DNA from: JAFLBI01 sp964616465
GTDB lineage: Bacteria > Bacteroidota > Bacteroidia > Chitinophagales > Chitinophagaceae
Direction of reading: 5' to 3'
Assembly (NCBI GenBank): GCA_964616465.1
Contig: CAZTTO010000014.1
Span: 1-64,000, forward strand
Length of the DNA: 64,000 bases
Both the position numbers and the translations under genes were made by a program. The notes beneath the pieces are model-generated. The model searched no databases, had not been told where the DNA came from, and saw only the letters and a program-made list of their open reading frames with translations. Below are positions 1 through 8,999 of the stretch, piece after piece. Each line of letters starts with the position of its first letter. The stretch's first letter is position 1.

Positions 1-73
1 GGTGCGGTAGCTCAGTCGGTAGAGCAAAGGACTGAAAATCCTTGTGTCGGCGGTTCGATCCCGCCCCACACCA
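1..73 (+). tRNA. tRNA-Phe (anticodon GAA)
   Basis: The cloverleaf is complete: D-arm with AGCTCAG, anticodon loop CTGAAAA giving GAA, and T-arm GGCGG-TTCGATC-CCGCC (49-65). A73 is the discriminator and CCA is not encoded, as is usual in Bacteroidota. The acceptor stem 1-7/66-72 has one mismatch, C5 opposite A68. The 3' half is supplied by the integrated element, so the gene is rebuilt across attL. The window begins at its first base, so its promoter is not visible. Confidence 0.95.
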
Positions 74-74
74 C
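31..74 (+). repeat. attL: 44 bp direct repeat of tRNA-Phe 3' half
   Basis: This segment is identical to 28400-28443. It runs from just before the anticodon loop to one base past the discriminator, the usual target region for tyrosine integrases. The element-borne copy restores the tRNA 3' end, so the host keeps a tRNA-Phe. Confidence 0.93.
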
Positions 75-84
75 AATGAAAATC

Positions 85-122
85 AGGCGATTATGATCTA
101 AAAATCATAGTCGCCTTTTTCT
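85..122 (+). terminator. Rho-independent terminator after tRNA-Phe
   Basis: AGGCGA...TATGAT pairs with ATCATA...TCGCCT, followed by a T-run at 116-122. It lies inside the element and replaces the native hairpin, which is now stranded beyond attR at 28446-28472. Confidence 0.75.
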
Positions 123-124
123 TT

Positions 125-148
125 GGTACAACATAGGTACAACAATTC
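125..148. repeat. Left integrase arm-type site
   Basis: Two GGTACAACA units start 11 bp apart (125-133 and 136-144). The 24 bp block is identical, in the same orientation, to 28276-28299. In the excised circle the two blocks would flank the 44 bp core, about 50 bp on this side and 100 bp on the other, as expected for attP arm sites of a tyrosine recombinase. Confidence 0.7.
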
Positions 149-160
149 AAACTTTGTGGT

Positions 161-466
161 TTATAAAGTGGATGGCTTTAAGTATTGATCTCTGAGTGTG
201 CTTAGGAAAATTTTTTTACCGTCAATCTCCACTTGCCAGTATAGCCAACCGTTCAAGCTCTTCTTCTCGATATATCGGGCAGCCCCACTCTGATGCTCGA
301 AAACTCTTTCTTCTCCGTTATATTTTAATGAGACAAAGCAGTCTTTATTTATCAAGCAGCTCGCTTTTGCATTAGGGCAGACAAGTTCCTGACCGAGCTT
401 TAGAAACCCAGCCTCAACAAGCATTTTGAGCGTAACACTGGTTTTTTGTAGGGTATATTTTTCCAA
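161..466 (-). CDS. Stand-alone RAMA-domain protein
   Basis: This 101-aa protein resembles the RAMA domain (restriction enzyme and adenine methylase associated). It has L-x-E-A-G-F-L near residue 20, G-Q-E-L-V, a central strand pair, and a late N-G-W-x-Y-W followed by a closing L-x-x-L-R. RAMA domains are thought to bind modified or target DNA, usually fused to methylases or nucleases. Here the domain is alone and diverges from the methylase genes at 670 and 1572, so it may be a specificity or regulatory accessory. Several cysteines (C-P-N-A-K-A-S-C) sit where the family has a variable loop. The listed start is TTG at 466; an in-frame ATG lies at 424. Family assignment is by eye. Confidence 0.65.
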   Translation of the reverse strand: MEKYTLQKTSVTLKMLVEAGFLKLGQELVCPNAKASCLINKDCFVSLKYNGEERVFEHQSGAARYIEKKSLNGWLYWQVEIDGKKIFLSTLRDQYLKPSTL

Positions 467-669
467 TTTGATAAGCCTTTAGGCTCTTTCAAAGATAGTT
501 TTAATTCAACTGAGTATCATAGACTTGCTTATATTTGGGCTAATTGACGAGAAAATAAAATAGAAAAATAAAAAGCTAAATTATTTAGCATTTCAAAACT
601 AATTTTTATCTTCGTCGAGCCAACCCAACTCCCATTTCTGATGAATATAAAAACTACACCTAAAGCTGC

Positions 670-1572
670 ATGAAATATTTAGGTGGTAAAATATATCAGG
701 GTGACTGTTTAAAGGTCATGAGGAAGATTGCCGATCAGTCTGTTGATATGATCCTATGCGACTTACCTTACGGCACTACTCAAAACAAATGGGATAGTGT
801 TATTCCCTTAGATAAATTGTGGGAAGAGTATCAAAGAATAATTAAGCCCAAAGGTGTTATTGCTCTCACATCACAAGGCGTATTTACCGCCAAGCTGATT
901 TTAAGTAATGAATCGTGGTTTAGATATAAGTTCGTTTGGGTTAAGAGTAAACCGACAAACTTTCTAAACGCTCGAAGACAGCCATTAAGACAGCATGAAG
1001 ATGTTTGTATCTTCTATGGTAGCCAGCCTGATTATAATCCAGTCATGTCTCCCGGCGAACCTTATAATAAGGGTGTTCGTAAAGCACAATATACTGGGAG
1101 CTACGGCGACTTTAAGCCTGTGCAGGTTAAAAGCGACGGTGAAAGATTTCCGACAGACACACTCTATTGCAAAACCGCCGAAAGCGAAAGCGGTGGCAGA
1201 GTGTGGCATCCAACACAAAAGCCTGTTGCATTAGGCAGATACTTAATCCGCATGTTTACAAAAGAAGGCGATGTTGTTTTAGACAACGCCTTCGGTAGTG
1301 GTAGTTTTCTTGTTTCGGCAGCATTAGAGCAACGTCAGTTTATTGGCATTGAGAAAAACGAGGAAGTCCATTTATTCAAAGAAAAACACATTGACTATAT
1401 CAAAGTCGCAAAAGAGAGGCTTCACGAAGTAGAACAGTCTTTCAAAAACAATCAGCCCACTCCCCCACTTTTCTCTGAATTGCAACCGTCTGCTAGAACG
1501 GGGCAAGCAAACCGAAAAGGAATGGTTGATGTCGATACCCTGATTTCTTCCACTTCTAAAATCGCGATATAA
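670..1572 (+). CDS. Beta-class DNA methyltransferase
   Basis: This 300-aa SAM-dependent DNA methyltransferase probably modifies the exocyclic amino group of adenine or cytosine. Motif IV is D31-L-P-Y34 followed by G-T-T-x-N-K-W, and it precedes motif I, F-G-S-G-S (about residue 200). That order defines the beta class. DLPY in place of DPPY is common in phage- and plasmid-borne adenine methylases. No target-recognition insert beyond the core is obvious. Its stop overlaps the next start by one base (TAATG at 1570-1574), so it is probably co-transcribed and translationally coupled with the fused restriction-modification enzyme. Confidence 0.85.
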   Translation: MKYLGGKIYQGDCLKVMRKIADQSVDMILCDLPYGTTQNKWDSVIPLDKLWEEYQRIIKPKGVIALTSQGVFTAKLILSNESWFRYKFVWVKSKPTNFLNARRQPLRQHEDVCIFYGSQPDYNPVMSPGEPYNKGVRKAQYTGSYGDFKPVQVKSDGERFPTDTLYCKTAESESGGRVWHPTQKPVALGRYLIRMFTKEGDVVLDNAFGSGSFLVSAALEQRQFIGIEKNEEVHLFKEKHIDYIKVAKERLHEVEQSFKNNQPTPPLFSELQPSARTGQANRKGMVDVDTLISSTSKIAI

Positions 1573-4286
1573 TGGGGGTTTCCGCAAGCTACAACGAGAG
1601 ATCGTGGGCAATAGATTTAATAGGACACATTAAAGGGGTCGCCGCTTATACAAACAGATCAATAAAGGATGCAGGCGGGGAGCAAACTATAAGAGCCGAA
1701 GGTGGCAGTTTATTTCCAGACGTTCTTTTATTCGGCGACCGCTCGACGGCGAGAATATTACAGGGCTGGGAACTAAAGATGCCCGATACAAGCATCAACG
1801 ATCCTGACTTTATAAGCAATGCAGAAGAAAAAGCCCAGGCATTAGGTTTAGATAGCTTCCTACTTTGGAATGTTTCACATGCACACCTTTATATTAAAGA
1901 TGATACTACTGGTCGTTATTCACGAAGAAAAGAATGGTCTGATCTTTCCGATATAACTACACGCGTAGCTGTAGCAAGTAATCGTGTGAGATGGGAAAGA
2001 TTAGCTACCGAAATAATCGGATACTTAAACGATTTATTTGATGGCGGCACATTAGAAGGGCGTCAGTTTATTGATGCTTACAGAAGCGGCGGCGTTACCG
2101 CTTTAATAATGGAGAATGCAGATGAAGTTACCGAAGCCTTAAAGAATGCCGCCCGTGGCGACGCACGCCTTCGATCTGAAATGATATTGTGGTGGGATAG
2201 ATATAGGGCTGAGTATGCACAGGGAACTATGGAGTCTGTGTTAGCGCAAGCAAATATCTCTAACTGGATAGGAAAGATTTTATTTGCACACATACTGAGA
2301 GAACAAGACCACCGAGCGCAACAGGTCGCAGGAATTGGCGAAGAAACAACACCCGAAGAAGGGCTAGCTCTTTTCAAAAAGCTATCAGAAGACTGCAATT
2401 TTTGGACAATCTTTTCTGATAGCCTTGGACTATCAATAATCCCTGCACGAGCTTGGGATCAACTGAAACAATTTAATAGTCTTCTAACAGATTTGCGCGT
2501 TGGTTCTGTTGACCAATCACAACTATCCAATGTTTTAGAAGCGACCGTCGCTGTTGCCACTCGAAAACTAAGGGGTCAATATCCAACACCTATCGAACTT
2601 GCAAGACTACTGGTTCATCTAAGCGTGAGAAACATAGAAACAGATAGAATTTTAGACCCCTGTTGCGGTAGCGGTACGATAGCCCGCGCAGCCCTTGAAA
2701 TGAAACTAAGCTCGGGCATACAACCCGTGAAATCATCAAGTACGATTTATGCTTCCGATCAAGACCCTCAGGCAGTTCAAATAGCCACCTTTGCACTTGC
2801 AAAACCGAGCTTGATGCACATGCCCTTAAGGATATTCCAAAAGGATGCTTTTACGTTGGCAAGTGATTTAGAAGTGAGGTTTCGTAACCCTTCTGATGGA
2901 ACAGAGTTTACAGAGCAGTTAGGTACTTTTAATGCTATTACGAGCAATCTGCCTTTTGTTGCACAAGAAGGAAGAAAGCAATACGGCAACGCTTTACAAA
3001 ATGTTGTGCAAAATATGCAAGGTGGTGGCGACTTTACGGGTAGAGCTGATGTTGCGGCATATCTTCCTTTTGCGTTGCACTCCCTACTCGTAGACAATGG
3101 CAGACTTGGTATTATCATTACGAACGCTTGGCTTGGAACAGATTGGGGTAATGATTTTTATAATCGCCTTAGCTTTTACTACGATCTGAAATGTGTAATC
3201 ACTTCCGGCGCAGGAAGATGGTTCAGAAACAGTAAGGTCGTTACGAACATTCTTATCATGGACAAGAAATCGAATCCCGCACAAAGAAGCGGCGATATAA
3301 AGTTTGTTGTCCTTACCCGCCCCCTTGAAGAACTATCTGATGAAGAGACAATTCAAATAGCAGCCGCACAAATTGAAATAGGACAAACTCAAAACGATAC
3401 CATGACTATCAGGTCTGTTAGTCAGGATAGCATGAATGAATTTAGAGCTATGGGATTGGGAGGTAATGCTCAATTTGTTAACTGTGATTGGATTCTTGAT
3501 TTGCCACTCATTCCACTCAGTGATGTCTTTACAATAACTCGCGGAGAGCGACGCGGTAACAACGAAATGTTTTACCCTCGTGATGGGCATGGGATAGAAG
3601 CCGAATATATCAAGCCACTTGCCAAAAGTCCTACCGAGTTTGACAGGTTAATTACACCTCCGACAAGAGAGGCGTTCTCTTGCCCTCGGACGGAGGAAGA
3701 GCTTGAAGCCTTAGGGCATACGGGCGCACTTGAATGGATTAGAAACTTTGCAACCCAAGAAAATATTCGCAAACTTTCTCGTAGGGGGATGCAGTGGTAT
3801 GAGATGGCGGCTGATACCCTTACAGAGTTGGTAATGTTTATCAACTTCGGAGAAAGATTATTTGTAGGTCGCGTATCTCCACCTTCTTTTGTTGACCAAA
3901 GATTAGTACCACTTCGACCGATAAACCCCATAGACATTGAATTGCACCATGCACTTCTTAATAGTGCAATCTCTATGTTCATTATTGAAGGTATGGGATT
4001 TGGCAGAGGACAAGGCGCACTCGATCTCAATAAGGATAGAATTGAAAGCTATATGCACATGCTTGACGCATCCAAGCTGAGCGAAGAAAATATACTCGCT
4101 ATCAAGGAGGCATTTGTACCACTTACACAAAGAAACATTTTACCTGTTGCCGACGAGTTAGAACAACCAGACAGAATAAACTTCGACGAAAAAATTATTG
4201 AAGCATTTTCACTAAATGTCTCACGCGTTGAAATATATGATTCATTGCTTTCTCTTGTCGAGATAAGAAGAACAGGCAGTGAATAA
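1572..4286 (+). CDS. Fused restriction-modification enzyme (type IIG-like)
   Basis: This 904-aa protein has an N-terminal PD-(D/E)XK-like nuclease (P-D50...W-E67-L-K69) and a helical linker. A gamma-class N6-adenine methylase core follows, with motif I D-P-C-C-G-S-G near residue 360 and motif IV written N-L-P-F instead of N-P-P-F/Y. The C-terminal third resembles a target-recognition region. The architecture matches type IIG enzymes, which cut and methylate with one polypeptide; the upstream methylase would add second-strand protection. The nuclease call rests on spacing and motif only. An alternative is a BREX- or DISARM-type methylase, but none of their partner genes are nearby. Confidence 0.75.
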   Translation: MGVSASYNERSWAIDLIGHIKGVAAYTNRSIKDAGGEQTIRAEGGSLFPDVLLFGDRSTARILQGWELKMPDTSINDPDFISNAEEKAQALGLDSFLLWNVSHAHLYIKDDTTGRYSRRKEWSDLSDITTRVAVASNRVRWERLATEIIGYLNDLFDGGTLEGRQFIDAYRSGGVTALIMENADEVTEALKNAARGDARLRSEMILWWDRYRAEYAQGTMESVLAQANISNWIGKILFAHILREQDHRAQQVAGIGEETTPEEGLALFKKLSEDCNFWTIFSDSLGLSIIPARAWDQLKQFNSLLTDLRVGSVDQSQLSNVLEATVAVATRKLRGQYPTPIELARLLVHLSVRNIETDRILDPCCGSGTIARAALEMKLSSGIQPVKSSSTIYASDQDPQAVQIATFALAKPSLMHMPLRIFQKDAFTLASDLEVRFRNPSDGTEFTEQLGTFNAITSNLPFVAQEGRKQYGNALQNVVQNMQGGGDFTGRADVAAYLPFALHSLLVDNGRLGIIITNAWLGTDWGNDFYNRLSFYYDLKCVITSGAGRWFRNSKVVTNILIMDKKSNPAQRSGDIKFVVLTRPLEELSDEETIQIAAAQIEIGQTQNDTMTIRSVSQDSMNEFRAMGLGGNAQFVNCDWILDLPLIPLSDVFTITRGERRGNNEMFYPRDGHGIEAEYIKPLAKSPTEFDRLITPPTREAFSCPRTEEELEALGHTGALEWIRNFATQENIRKLSRRGMQWYEMAADTLTELVMFINFGERLFVGRVSPPSFVDQRLVPLRPINPIDIELHHALLNSAISMFIIEGMGFGRGQGALDLNKDRIESYMHMLDASKLSEENILAIKEAFVPLTQRNILPVADELEQPDRINFDEKIIEAFSLNVSRVEIYDSLLSLVEIRRTGSE

Positions 4287-4298
4287 AAAATGTATAGC

Positions 4299-4664
4299 TT
4301 ATGTCTTGTGCTTATTTGCTCGGACAAACTCAGGCAAGTCTGGATCATTATAGATCAAGATAAAATCTACACATAACCAAACAGCAATCGCCTTTATTTC
4401 TCCATCTATCGCAGAGCAAGCCCCATATTTTTTATGATACTGAAACGCCATATCGAGACAGCCAACGATATGGCGTTCGGCTATTTGTTTCAGATCGTTA
4501 CAGCCTCGCAAATTTATTGAGCCGTATTTCTCAATAAGTCGTATTGCTAAGTCTCGATATTGCAGTTTCCGCGCCTTATCGCCGAACTCGTCTACGCCGA
4601 AGTATGTATCGGCGATATACGTGTTGTTGTCGTTGTAATTTACAATGGTATTTTTTATCTTCAT
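4299..4664 (-). CDS. Hypothetical protein
   Basis: This 121-aa protein is unrecognised. It looks like a real gene: balanced composition, soluble, with a hydrophobic C-terminal helix (W-L-C-V-D-F-I-L-I-Y). It converges on the restriction-modification gene with 12 bp between stops and diverges from the coiled-coil gene at 4708. The start M-K-I-K is preferred over the longer frame from 4700 because the longer one runs into the divergent promoter region. Confidence 0.5.
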   Translation of the reverse strand: MKIKNTIVNYNDNNTYIADTYFGVDEFGDKARKLQYRDLAIRLIEKYGSINLRGCNDLKQIAERHIVGCLDMAFQYHKKYGACSAIDGEIKAIAVWLCVDFILIYNDPDLPEFVRANKHKT

Positions 4665-4707
4665 GAGGGCTATTTTACCTAAAACAGGAGTCAAAATCAA
4701 TGATTAT

Positions 4708-5139
4708 ATGCGGGAAGAAGAAAAACGCATCCTTAAGGAGCATGAACGGAGGCTGAAAGAGCTTAGGGAGGATATAGGAAAATTTCAGGTTAAATATGCA
4801 GATGAGCGAAGAGCTTTAGAGGCTTCGTATGGAACAGGCAATATCCCTGCAAAAGAAGAAAATAAATTGATTAAATACGCCCAAGAGCAAAATAAAAAAT
4901 TTAACGAGCGCCAAGATGCCGAAAAAGCTCGGTACATAAAAGAGATAGAGGATTACGACCGCCGCCGTTATCCTTCACGGATAAGTGAAGAACCTAAAAA
5001 AGAAGCCGCACCCGAAAGAACCCCTGATGGTATTCCTAAGTCGCCGCTACATTCAAAGTTCATCGGAGACTATAAACCCGCGCCATCAAAAGAACCGTCT
5101 CTTCCTGAGAAAGGCAAAGACCAAGAAAAAGAAAGATAA
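4708..5139 (+). CDS. Charged coiled-coil protein with relaxase-like C-terminal tail
   Basis: This 143-aa protein is very rich in E, K and R. Its first half is heptad-like (E-E-E-K-R-I-L-K-E-H-E-R-R-L) and its second half is proline-rich and disordered. The last 11 residues, P-E-K-G-K-D-Q-E-K-E-R, match the tails of the relaxase (19305-16570) and of the 87-aa protein at 22099-21836 as P-x-K-x-(R/K)-D-x-E-x-E-R. That points to a link with conjugative transfer despite its distant location. AGGAG at 4686-4690 lies rather far from this ATG; upstream in-frame ATGs at 4645 and 4663 are possible starts. Confidence 0.6.
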   Translation: MREEEKRILKEHERRLKELREDIGKFQVKYADERRALEASYGTGNIPAKEENKLIKYAQEQNKKFNERQDAEKARYIKEIEDYDRRRYPSRISEEPKKEAAPERTPDGIPKSPLHSKFIGDYKPAPSKEPSLPEKGKDQEKER

Positions 5140-5385
5140 TATCCAAAATTTTTTTGTTCATATGCAAACCAACGTCTGCCCGTGAACAAAGCCGATCAAT
5201 TTCAATGAGCTATCTCCGGTGGCTTTCCTCGTGAAAGCCTTTGATTTCAATTATTCCCGCGATTTCAAATTTTCTTCTCAAAGCAACTTCTTGCTTAATT
5301 CTGTTCAAAGGTAATCCTTCGTTTACCCATATACAGTATGATGTATTTATTGATTGGGCTTTGCGCTTCACTTCAATAATTGCAC

Positions 5386-6039
5386 ATGAAACTTGCGATA
5401 CCGTATTACAGGGTTTCGACAGACCGCCAAGGTATAAGCGGTCTTGGATTGGACGCGCAGCGTTTAGCTGTGAAGGAGTATGCCGACCGTTTCAATCTTG
5501 AATTGACGGACGAGTTTACCGAAGTGGAATCGGGCACGCTCAATAAACGCCCTATTCTGAACATGGCACTTGAGCAATGCAAACAGAGCAAAGCCATTCT
5601 TCTCATTGCAAAACTTGACCGTCTGGGGCGTAACATCGTTTTCATCGCAACGCTGATGGAATCCGATGTCGAGTTCGTCGCTGTAGACAATCCTGATGCC
5701 AACAAACTAATGCTTCATATCATGGCTGCGTTTGCAGAGTACGAGAGAGATCAAATCAGTCAGAGAACAAAAGCGGCACTTGCAGAAGCAAAGAAGCGCG
5801 GCGTGAAACTCGGTGAGCATGGCGCAAAAGTTCTATCGAAAAAGAACAAACAACAGGCGATAGATTTTGCCGTGAAGATGAAGCCCAAGATCGAGAAACT
5901 CAAGAGCGAAGGATTTACAACAACCCGCGCCTTGGTGAAGGAATTGAACAGGCGAAAGATTTCAACTTACCAAGGCAAAGGTGCGAAGTGGCATATACAG
6001 TCTGTGCATAAGCTACTGCAACGCATCGCAAGTCTCTAA
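5386..6039 (+). CDS. Serine recombinase (resolvase/invertase)
   Basis: This 217-aa small serine recombinase has an N-terminal catalytic domain with Y-R-V-S-T-D-R-Q, whose serine forms the 5'-phosphoserine link to DNA. It also has the conserved L-D-R-L-G-R and a long E-helix (A-A-F-A-E-Y-E-R-D). A C-terminal helix-turn-helix follows a basic linker. Such enzymes resolve plasmid or transposon multimers or invert DNA. No res-like site is obvious in the 246 bp upstream, which hold only short palindromes. ATG at 5386 is preferred over TTG at 5380. Confidence 0.85.
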   Translation: MKLAIPYYRVSTDRQGISGLGLDAQRLAVKEYADRFNLELTDEFTEVESGTLNKRPILNMALEQCKQSKAILLIAKLDRLGRNIVFIATLMESDVEFVAVDNPDANKLMLHIMAAFAEYERDQISQRTKAALAEAKKRGVKLGEHGAKVLSKKNKQQAIDFAVKMKPKIEKLKSEGFTTTRALVKELNRRKISTYQGKGAKWHIQSVHKLLQRIASL

Positions 6040-6058
6040 ACGATAAAATATACATACT

Positions 6059-7402
6059 ATGAAACGAGCGATTATTTTCAGTCTTTCACTGTTCTCATTT
6101 TTTGCAGTAAAGGCACAGCTAAAAGCGGGGGATGTTTCACCCACGGCGAAATTTATTGACGCAGACAAGATCGGCTACTTTAACAAAGGAGCTGCGATCA
6201 TTCAAAAAGGTGAATTGACAGCCCTCATAGATTCATCCGGAAACTTCATTATTCCATATGGTATTTACCTCCTCGAGTATGTCCAAGATAGAGACGAAAA
6301 AAGAGCGAGAGATTTTCAGTCAGGTATCTTCAAGGCGAAAAAGAAAAAGGCTGACTACGGTACCGAAGATCTTTTTATCAACAGCAAGGGAAAGGTCTTA
6401 ATTGATAAGAAAATCTGTGAAGCAAATTTCAAGACCGCTGATAAGTATTCCAGATACGACTTCCGCATATCAGATGATCCGAACTATATCGAACTTGTCT
6501 CTTCCAATGCTCAAATGCCTACTTTCTATATTGACTGGACTGGTAAGAGTTTTCAGGTAACTAAACCATTGAGAAATTTTTCAGAGGGGCGAGGACTTAT
6601 TAATGCCGGAGATGGTATGATGAAATTTATCACTCTCGAAAATAAACCTCTTAACAGCGAAGTATATGAAGATGGACAGCCTTTTATAAACGGGCTTGCC
6701 TGTGTAACCAAGAAAGACGCCTACGGGAATAGAAAGTATGGGTTTATCAACTCGAAAGGAGAACTGGTTATCCCTTTCCAGTTTTCAACCCTTCCGGATA
6801 ATTTTTACGGCAATGCAACAAAGGTACTGCCACAAAATCAGGATCAATTCCAATACGCTTTTATCAATAAAAGCGGAGAGGTTATTTATAAACATACAGC
6901 TGAATATAGAGAGAAACTGGAGGGGGCGTATTTTGATGCTTTCTATGGCAATCTTTGTATCTCACGACCATACGGCAAGCATCTTTTCACAACGAAGGGT
7001 TATCTCACCAGTATTCAGGAGAATATCAAAGGCATGAAACTGGATGCCATCAAGAACAAGAACATTGTTGAAATCGCAGGATTCTCATATCTGTCTTGGA
7101 TCAAGAATCATGTAAATAATATTCTGGTGTACGACAAGCAAGAGAATATCCAGTCAATCAGAACTCATACGTCCTCATACATTGATCTTAATACTGGAAA
7201 AGTTATAGACGCGCCTTTTGCACGTATAGAAAGCTCGGAAGTTAGCGCAAACCACCTTGTCTTTGATCCCGTTTCACAACTTGCCTATGCCAAAATGTAC
7301 AAGGGCTACAGTGCCAGCAGACGTGCAGAGTATATCGAGGGTTATATCAACCGAGAAGGTGTGTTTGTAATTGTCGTAAAAAAGGAAACCTCTGTTTGGT
7401 AA
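6059..7402 (+). CDS. Secreted WG-repeat protein
   Basis: This 447-aa protein starts with a signal peptide ending in V-K-A-Q. It contains several WG-type units, for example Y-G-F-I-N-S-K-G-E-L-V-I-P and G-Y-I-N-R-E-G-V-F, spaced through the protein. WG repeats form beta-rich, propeller-like surfaces in many Bacteroidota exported proteins, mostly of unknown role. It follows the recombinase by 19 bp and precedes two small envelope proteins on the same strand. The style is Bacteroidota, unlike the Shine-Dalgarno-rich block that starts at 8.6 kb. Confidence 0.7.
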   Translation: MKRAIIFSLSLFSFFAVKAQLKAGDVSPTAKFIDADKIGYFNKGAAIIQKGELTALIDSSGNFIIPYGIYLLEYVQDRDEKRARDFQSGIFKAKKKKADYGTEDLFINSKGKVLIDKKICEANFKTADKYSRYDFRISDDPNYIELVSSNAQMPTFYIDWTGKSFQVTKPLRNFSEGRGLINAGDGMMKFITLENKPLNSEVYEDGQPFINGLACVTKKDAYGNRKYGFINSKGELVIPFQFSTLPDNFYGNATKVLPQNQDQFQYAFINKSGEVIYKHTAEYREKLEGAYFDAFYGNLCISRPYGKHLFTTKGYLTSIQENIKGMKLDAIKNKNIVEIAGFSYLSWIKNHVNNILVYDKQENIQSIRTHTSSYIDLNTGKVIDAPFARIESSEVSANHLVFDPVSQLAYAKMYKGYSASRRAEYIEGYINREGVFVIVVKKETSVW

Positions 7403-7447
7403 TTCAATTCATTCAAACTCTATTATTCACCTCTAAATTAAATCCGT

Positions 7448-7750
7448 ATGTTTTTTTCAATCGACGAACAGACCGTTATCGGCGCACTTAAAATGACTAA
7501 CTCCAAAGACCCCGATGTTTTAGCGACTGCCGTAAAAGGCATAGGCGCACAAGCCAAGATCGGTAAGTTTATGTTTTGGGCGTTCTTAGGCGGCGGTATT
7601 TTGCTTACCATTACAGTTCTTGGAGCTGTCATGGGAATACCAATGATACTGATCAGTTTCTTTATTAATAGCCGCGTCAAAAAAATGAACAAGACCATTG
7701 ATGCCGCCTACAAGAAGTATTTAGCGCAAATCGGCGTAGAGGCGCGTTAA
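7448..7750 (+). CDS. Small membrane protein
   Basis: This 100-aa protein has one or two adjacent membrane segments in the middle (F-W-A-F-L-G-G-G-I-L-L-T-I-T-V-L-G-A-V-M-G and following). It has a soluble acidic N-terminus and a basic C-terminal helix. No family is recognised. It lies between the WG-repeat gene and the lipoprotein gene. Confidence 0.6.
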   Translation: MFFSIDEQTVIGALKMTNSKDPDVLATAVKGIGAQAKIGKFMFWAFLGGGILLTITVLGAVMGIPMILISFFINSRVKKMNKTIDAAYKKYLAQIGVEAR

Positions 7751-7807
7751 CCATTCCCCCCATACCGCAAGCATACCCCCAATGCTTGCGTGTTTAAATT
7801 CACAGCT

Positions 7808-8305
7808 ATGCGAAACACTATTTTATTTTTCATGCTGATATGCGCGGCATGTCAAACAGCGTCCGAGAAAACAACCACACCGGAAACACCAACCACACAA
7901 GAAACAAAGGACACGGTAAAGACCGTTATAGATATTCAATTCGAGCCAGTCGAAAACGTACCCTCACTGGTTAAAGAATATCCCTTTCTTAAAGACGATC
8001 TCAGCGATCTTACATTGCCTGATCCGATGGGTACGGAACTCTATATCGCCAAGGCAACGCTCGGAGAGAACAAGTTTGTTTTCACGCGTCTTGAAGGGGC
8101 TTTGTATCGCGGCACAGAAGGTTCACCCGTTGAGGTCTATCTTGACCGTGGGAAGGGCTATAAACACGCCCTGAGTGTCACGACGCATCGAGCCATCACC
8201 ATCGTTACAACCCCATCCCTTGCCCTTCTATTACCGCTTTCTGACGGTACACCCGCAAGATGGGTGTTCAATGAAACCACAGGGCAGTTTGCTCTTGTGG
8301 AATAA
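7808..8305 (+). CDS. Putative lipoprotein
   Basis: This 165-aa protein has a type II signal peptide with lipobox L-I-C-A-A-C, then a Thr/Glu/Pro-rich linker and a soluble domain. ATG at 7808 is chosen because the signal peptide begins there; the longer frame adds six residues with no support. The function is unknown. It is the last gene before a terminator. Confidence 0.65.
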   Translation: MRNTILFFMLICAACQTASEKTTTPETPTTQETKDTVKTVIDIQFEPVENVPSLVKEYPFLKDDLSDLTLPDPMGTELYIAKATLGENKFVFTRLEGALYRGTEGSPVEVYLDRGKGYKHALSVTTHRAITIVTTPSLALLLPLSDGTPARWVFNETTGQFALVE

Positions 8306-8657
8306 CACCGTTTGCAACTTTAAGTATTTTTCTTAATTTAGGAATACGCATATCAGGCGGCATTTTATGCAACCTGCTAACGCTCCTCTCCCAGAGTAAA
8401 GACCTGATGATTACCGTCGGGTCTTTTTGTTTTCTTGCGCTCGTCGAGTCATTCGGATTCAAAAAATTTCATTTCAGACTCTCATTTTTTACGTTGATTA
8501 TTTCCCGTCATTAATGGTGTTTGTTTGTGATATACAACTTCAAATTGTAACCCTCCGTTAATCAATCTGCATTTATTCTGATCTTACGCGATGCACGGCG
8601 ATTGTGATTCATCACGAATGCCACAGCACGAACAACAAAAAGAAAAGGGGGTAAAAC
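8306..8657. other. Gene-free stretch with terminator
   Basis: No convincing gene is seen. The stretch holds the terminator at 8398-8428 and the leader of the AlpA-like gene with a G-rich Shine-Dalgarno run (AAAGGGGG). Gene style changes here from weak to strong ribosome binding sites, so it may be a module boundary. Confidence 0.4.
8398..8428 (+). terminator. Rho-independent terminator
   Basis: AAAGACC and GGTCTTT form the stem around a 15-nt loop, followed by a T-run. It ends the 5.4-8.3 kb gene group. Confidence 0.7.
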
Positions 8658-8933
8658 ATGACATTCAACGACAAAGACCTTGCGCTTCACATGATGGCAA
8701 GTTCCGATCTTCAATTTCCTGAAATCACAGAATGGGAAAAAGAGAACGGCAAAAGCAAAGACGCACTCCTGACCCGTAAGGAAGCCGCTCGATATATCAA
8801 CTTCACACCCGGCACGCTTGCCGTATGGGATTGCACTAAACGCCATGACCTGAAACCCATCAAGATCGGGCGTTCCGTTCGCTACCGTAAATCCGACCTA
8901 GATAAATTTCTTGAACAGTGGATTAAGCCCTAA
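8658..8933 (+). CDS. AlpA/excisionase-like HTH protein
   Basis: This 91-aa protein has a MerR-like winged helix in its second half: L-L-T-R-K-E-A-A-R-Y-I, then a recognition helix, then I-G-R-S-V-R-Y-R-K-S-D-L-D-K-F-L. That pattern is typical of AlpA and HTH_17 excisionase or regulator proteins found with P4-type integrases. It heads a co-directional group with the Toprim, ArdC and small genes, each with a clear Shine-Dalgarno site. It could control excision by the integrase at 11297-12583. Confidence 0.75.
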   Translation: MTFNDKDLALHMMASSDLQFPEITEWEKENGKSKDALLTRKEAARYINFTPGTLAVWDCTKRHDLKPIKIGRSVRYRKSDLDKFLEQWIKP

Positions 8934-8999
8934 GACTTTCCCTTAGACCTCACATCTAAAATTCCCAATCATATCAACGCTTTACAATGAGGATGCTTT

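Noticed and set aside
5241..5501. An 86-codon frame upstream of the resolvase
   Set aside because: It overlaps the resolvase N-terminus in another frame; only the resolvase frame has family motifs.
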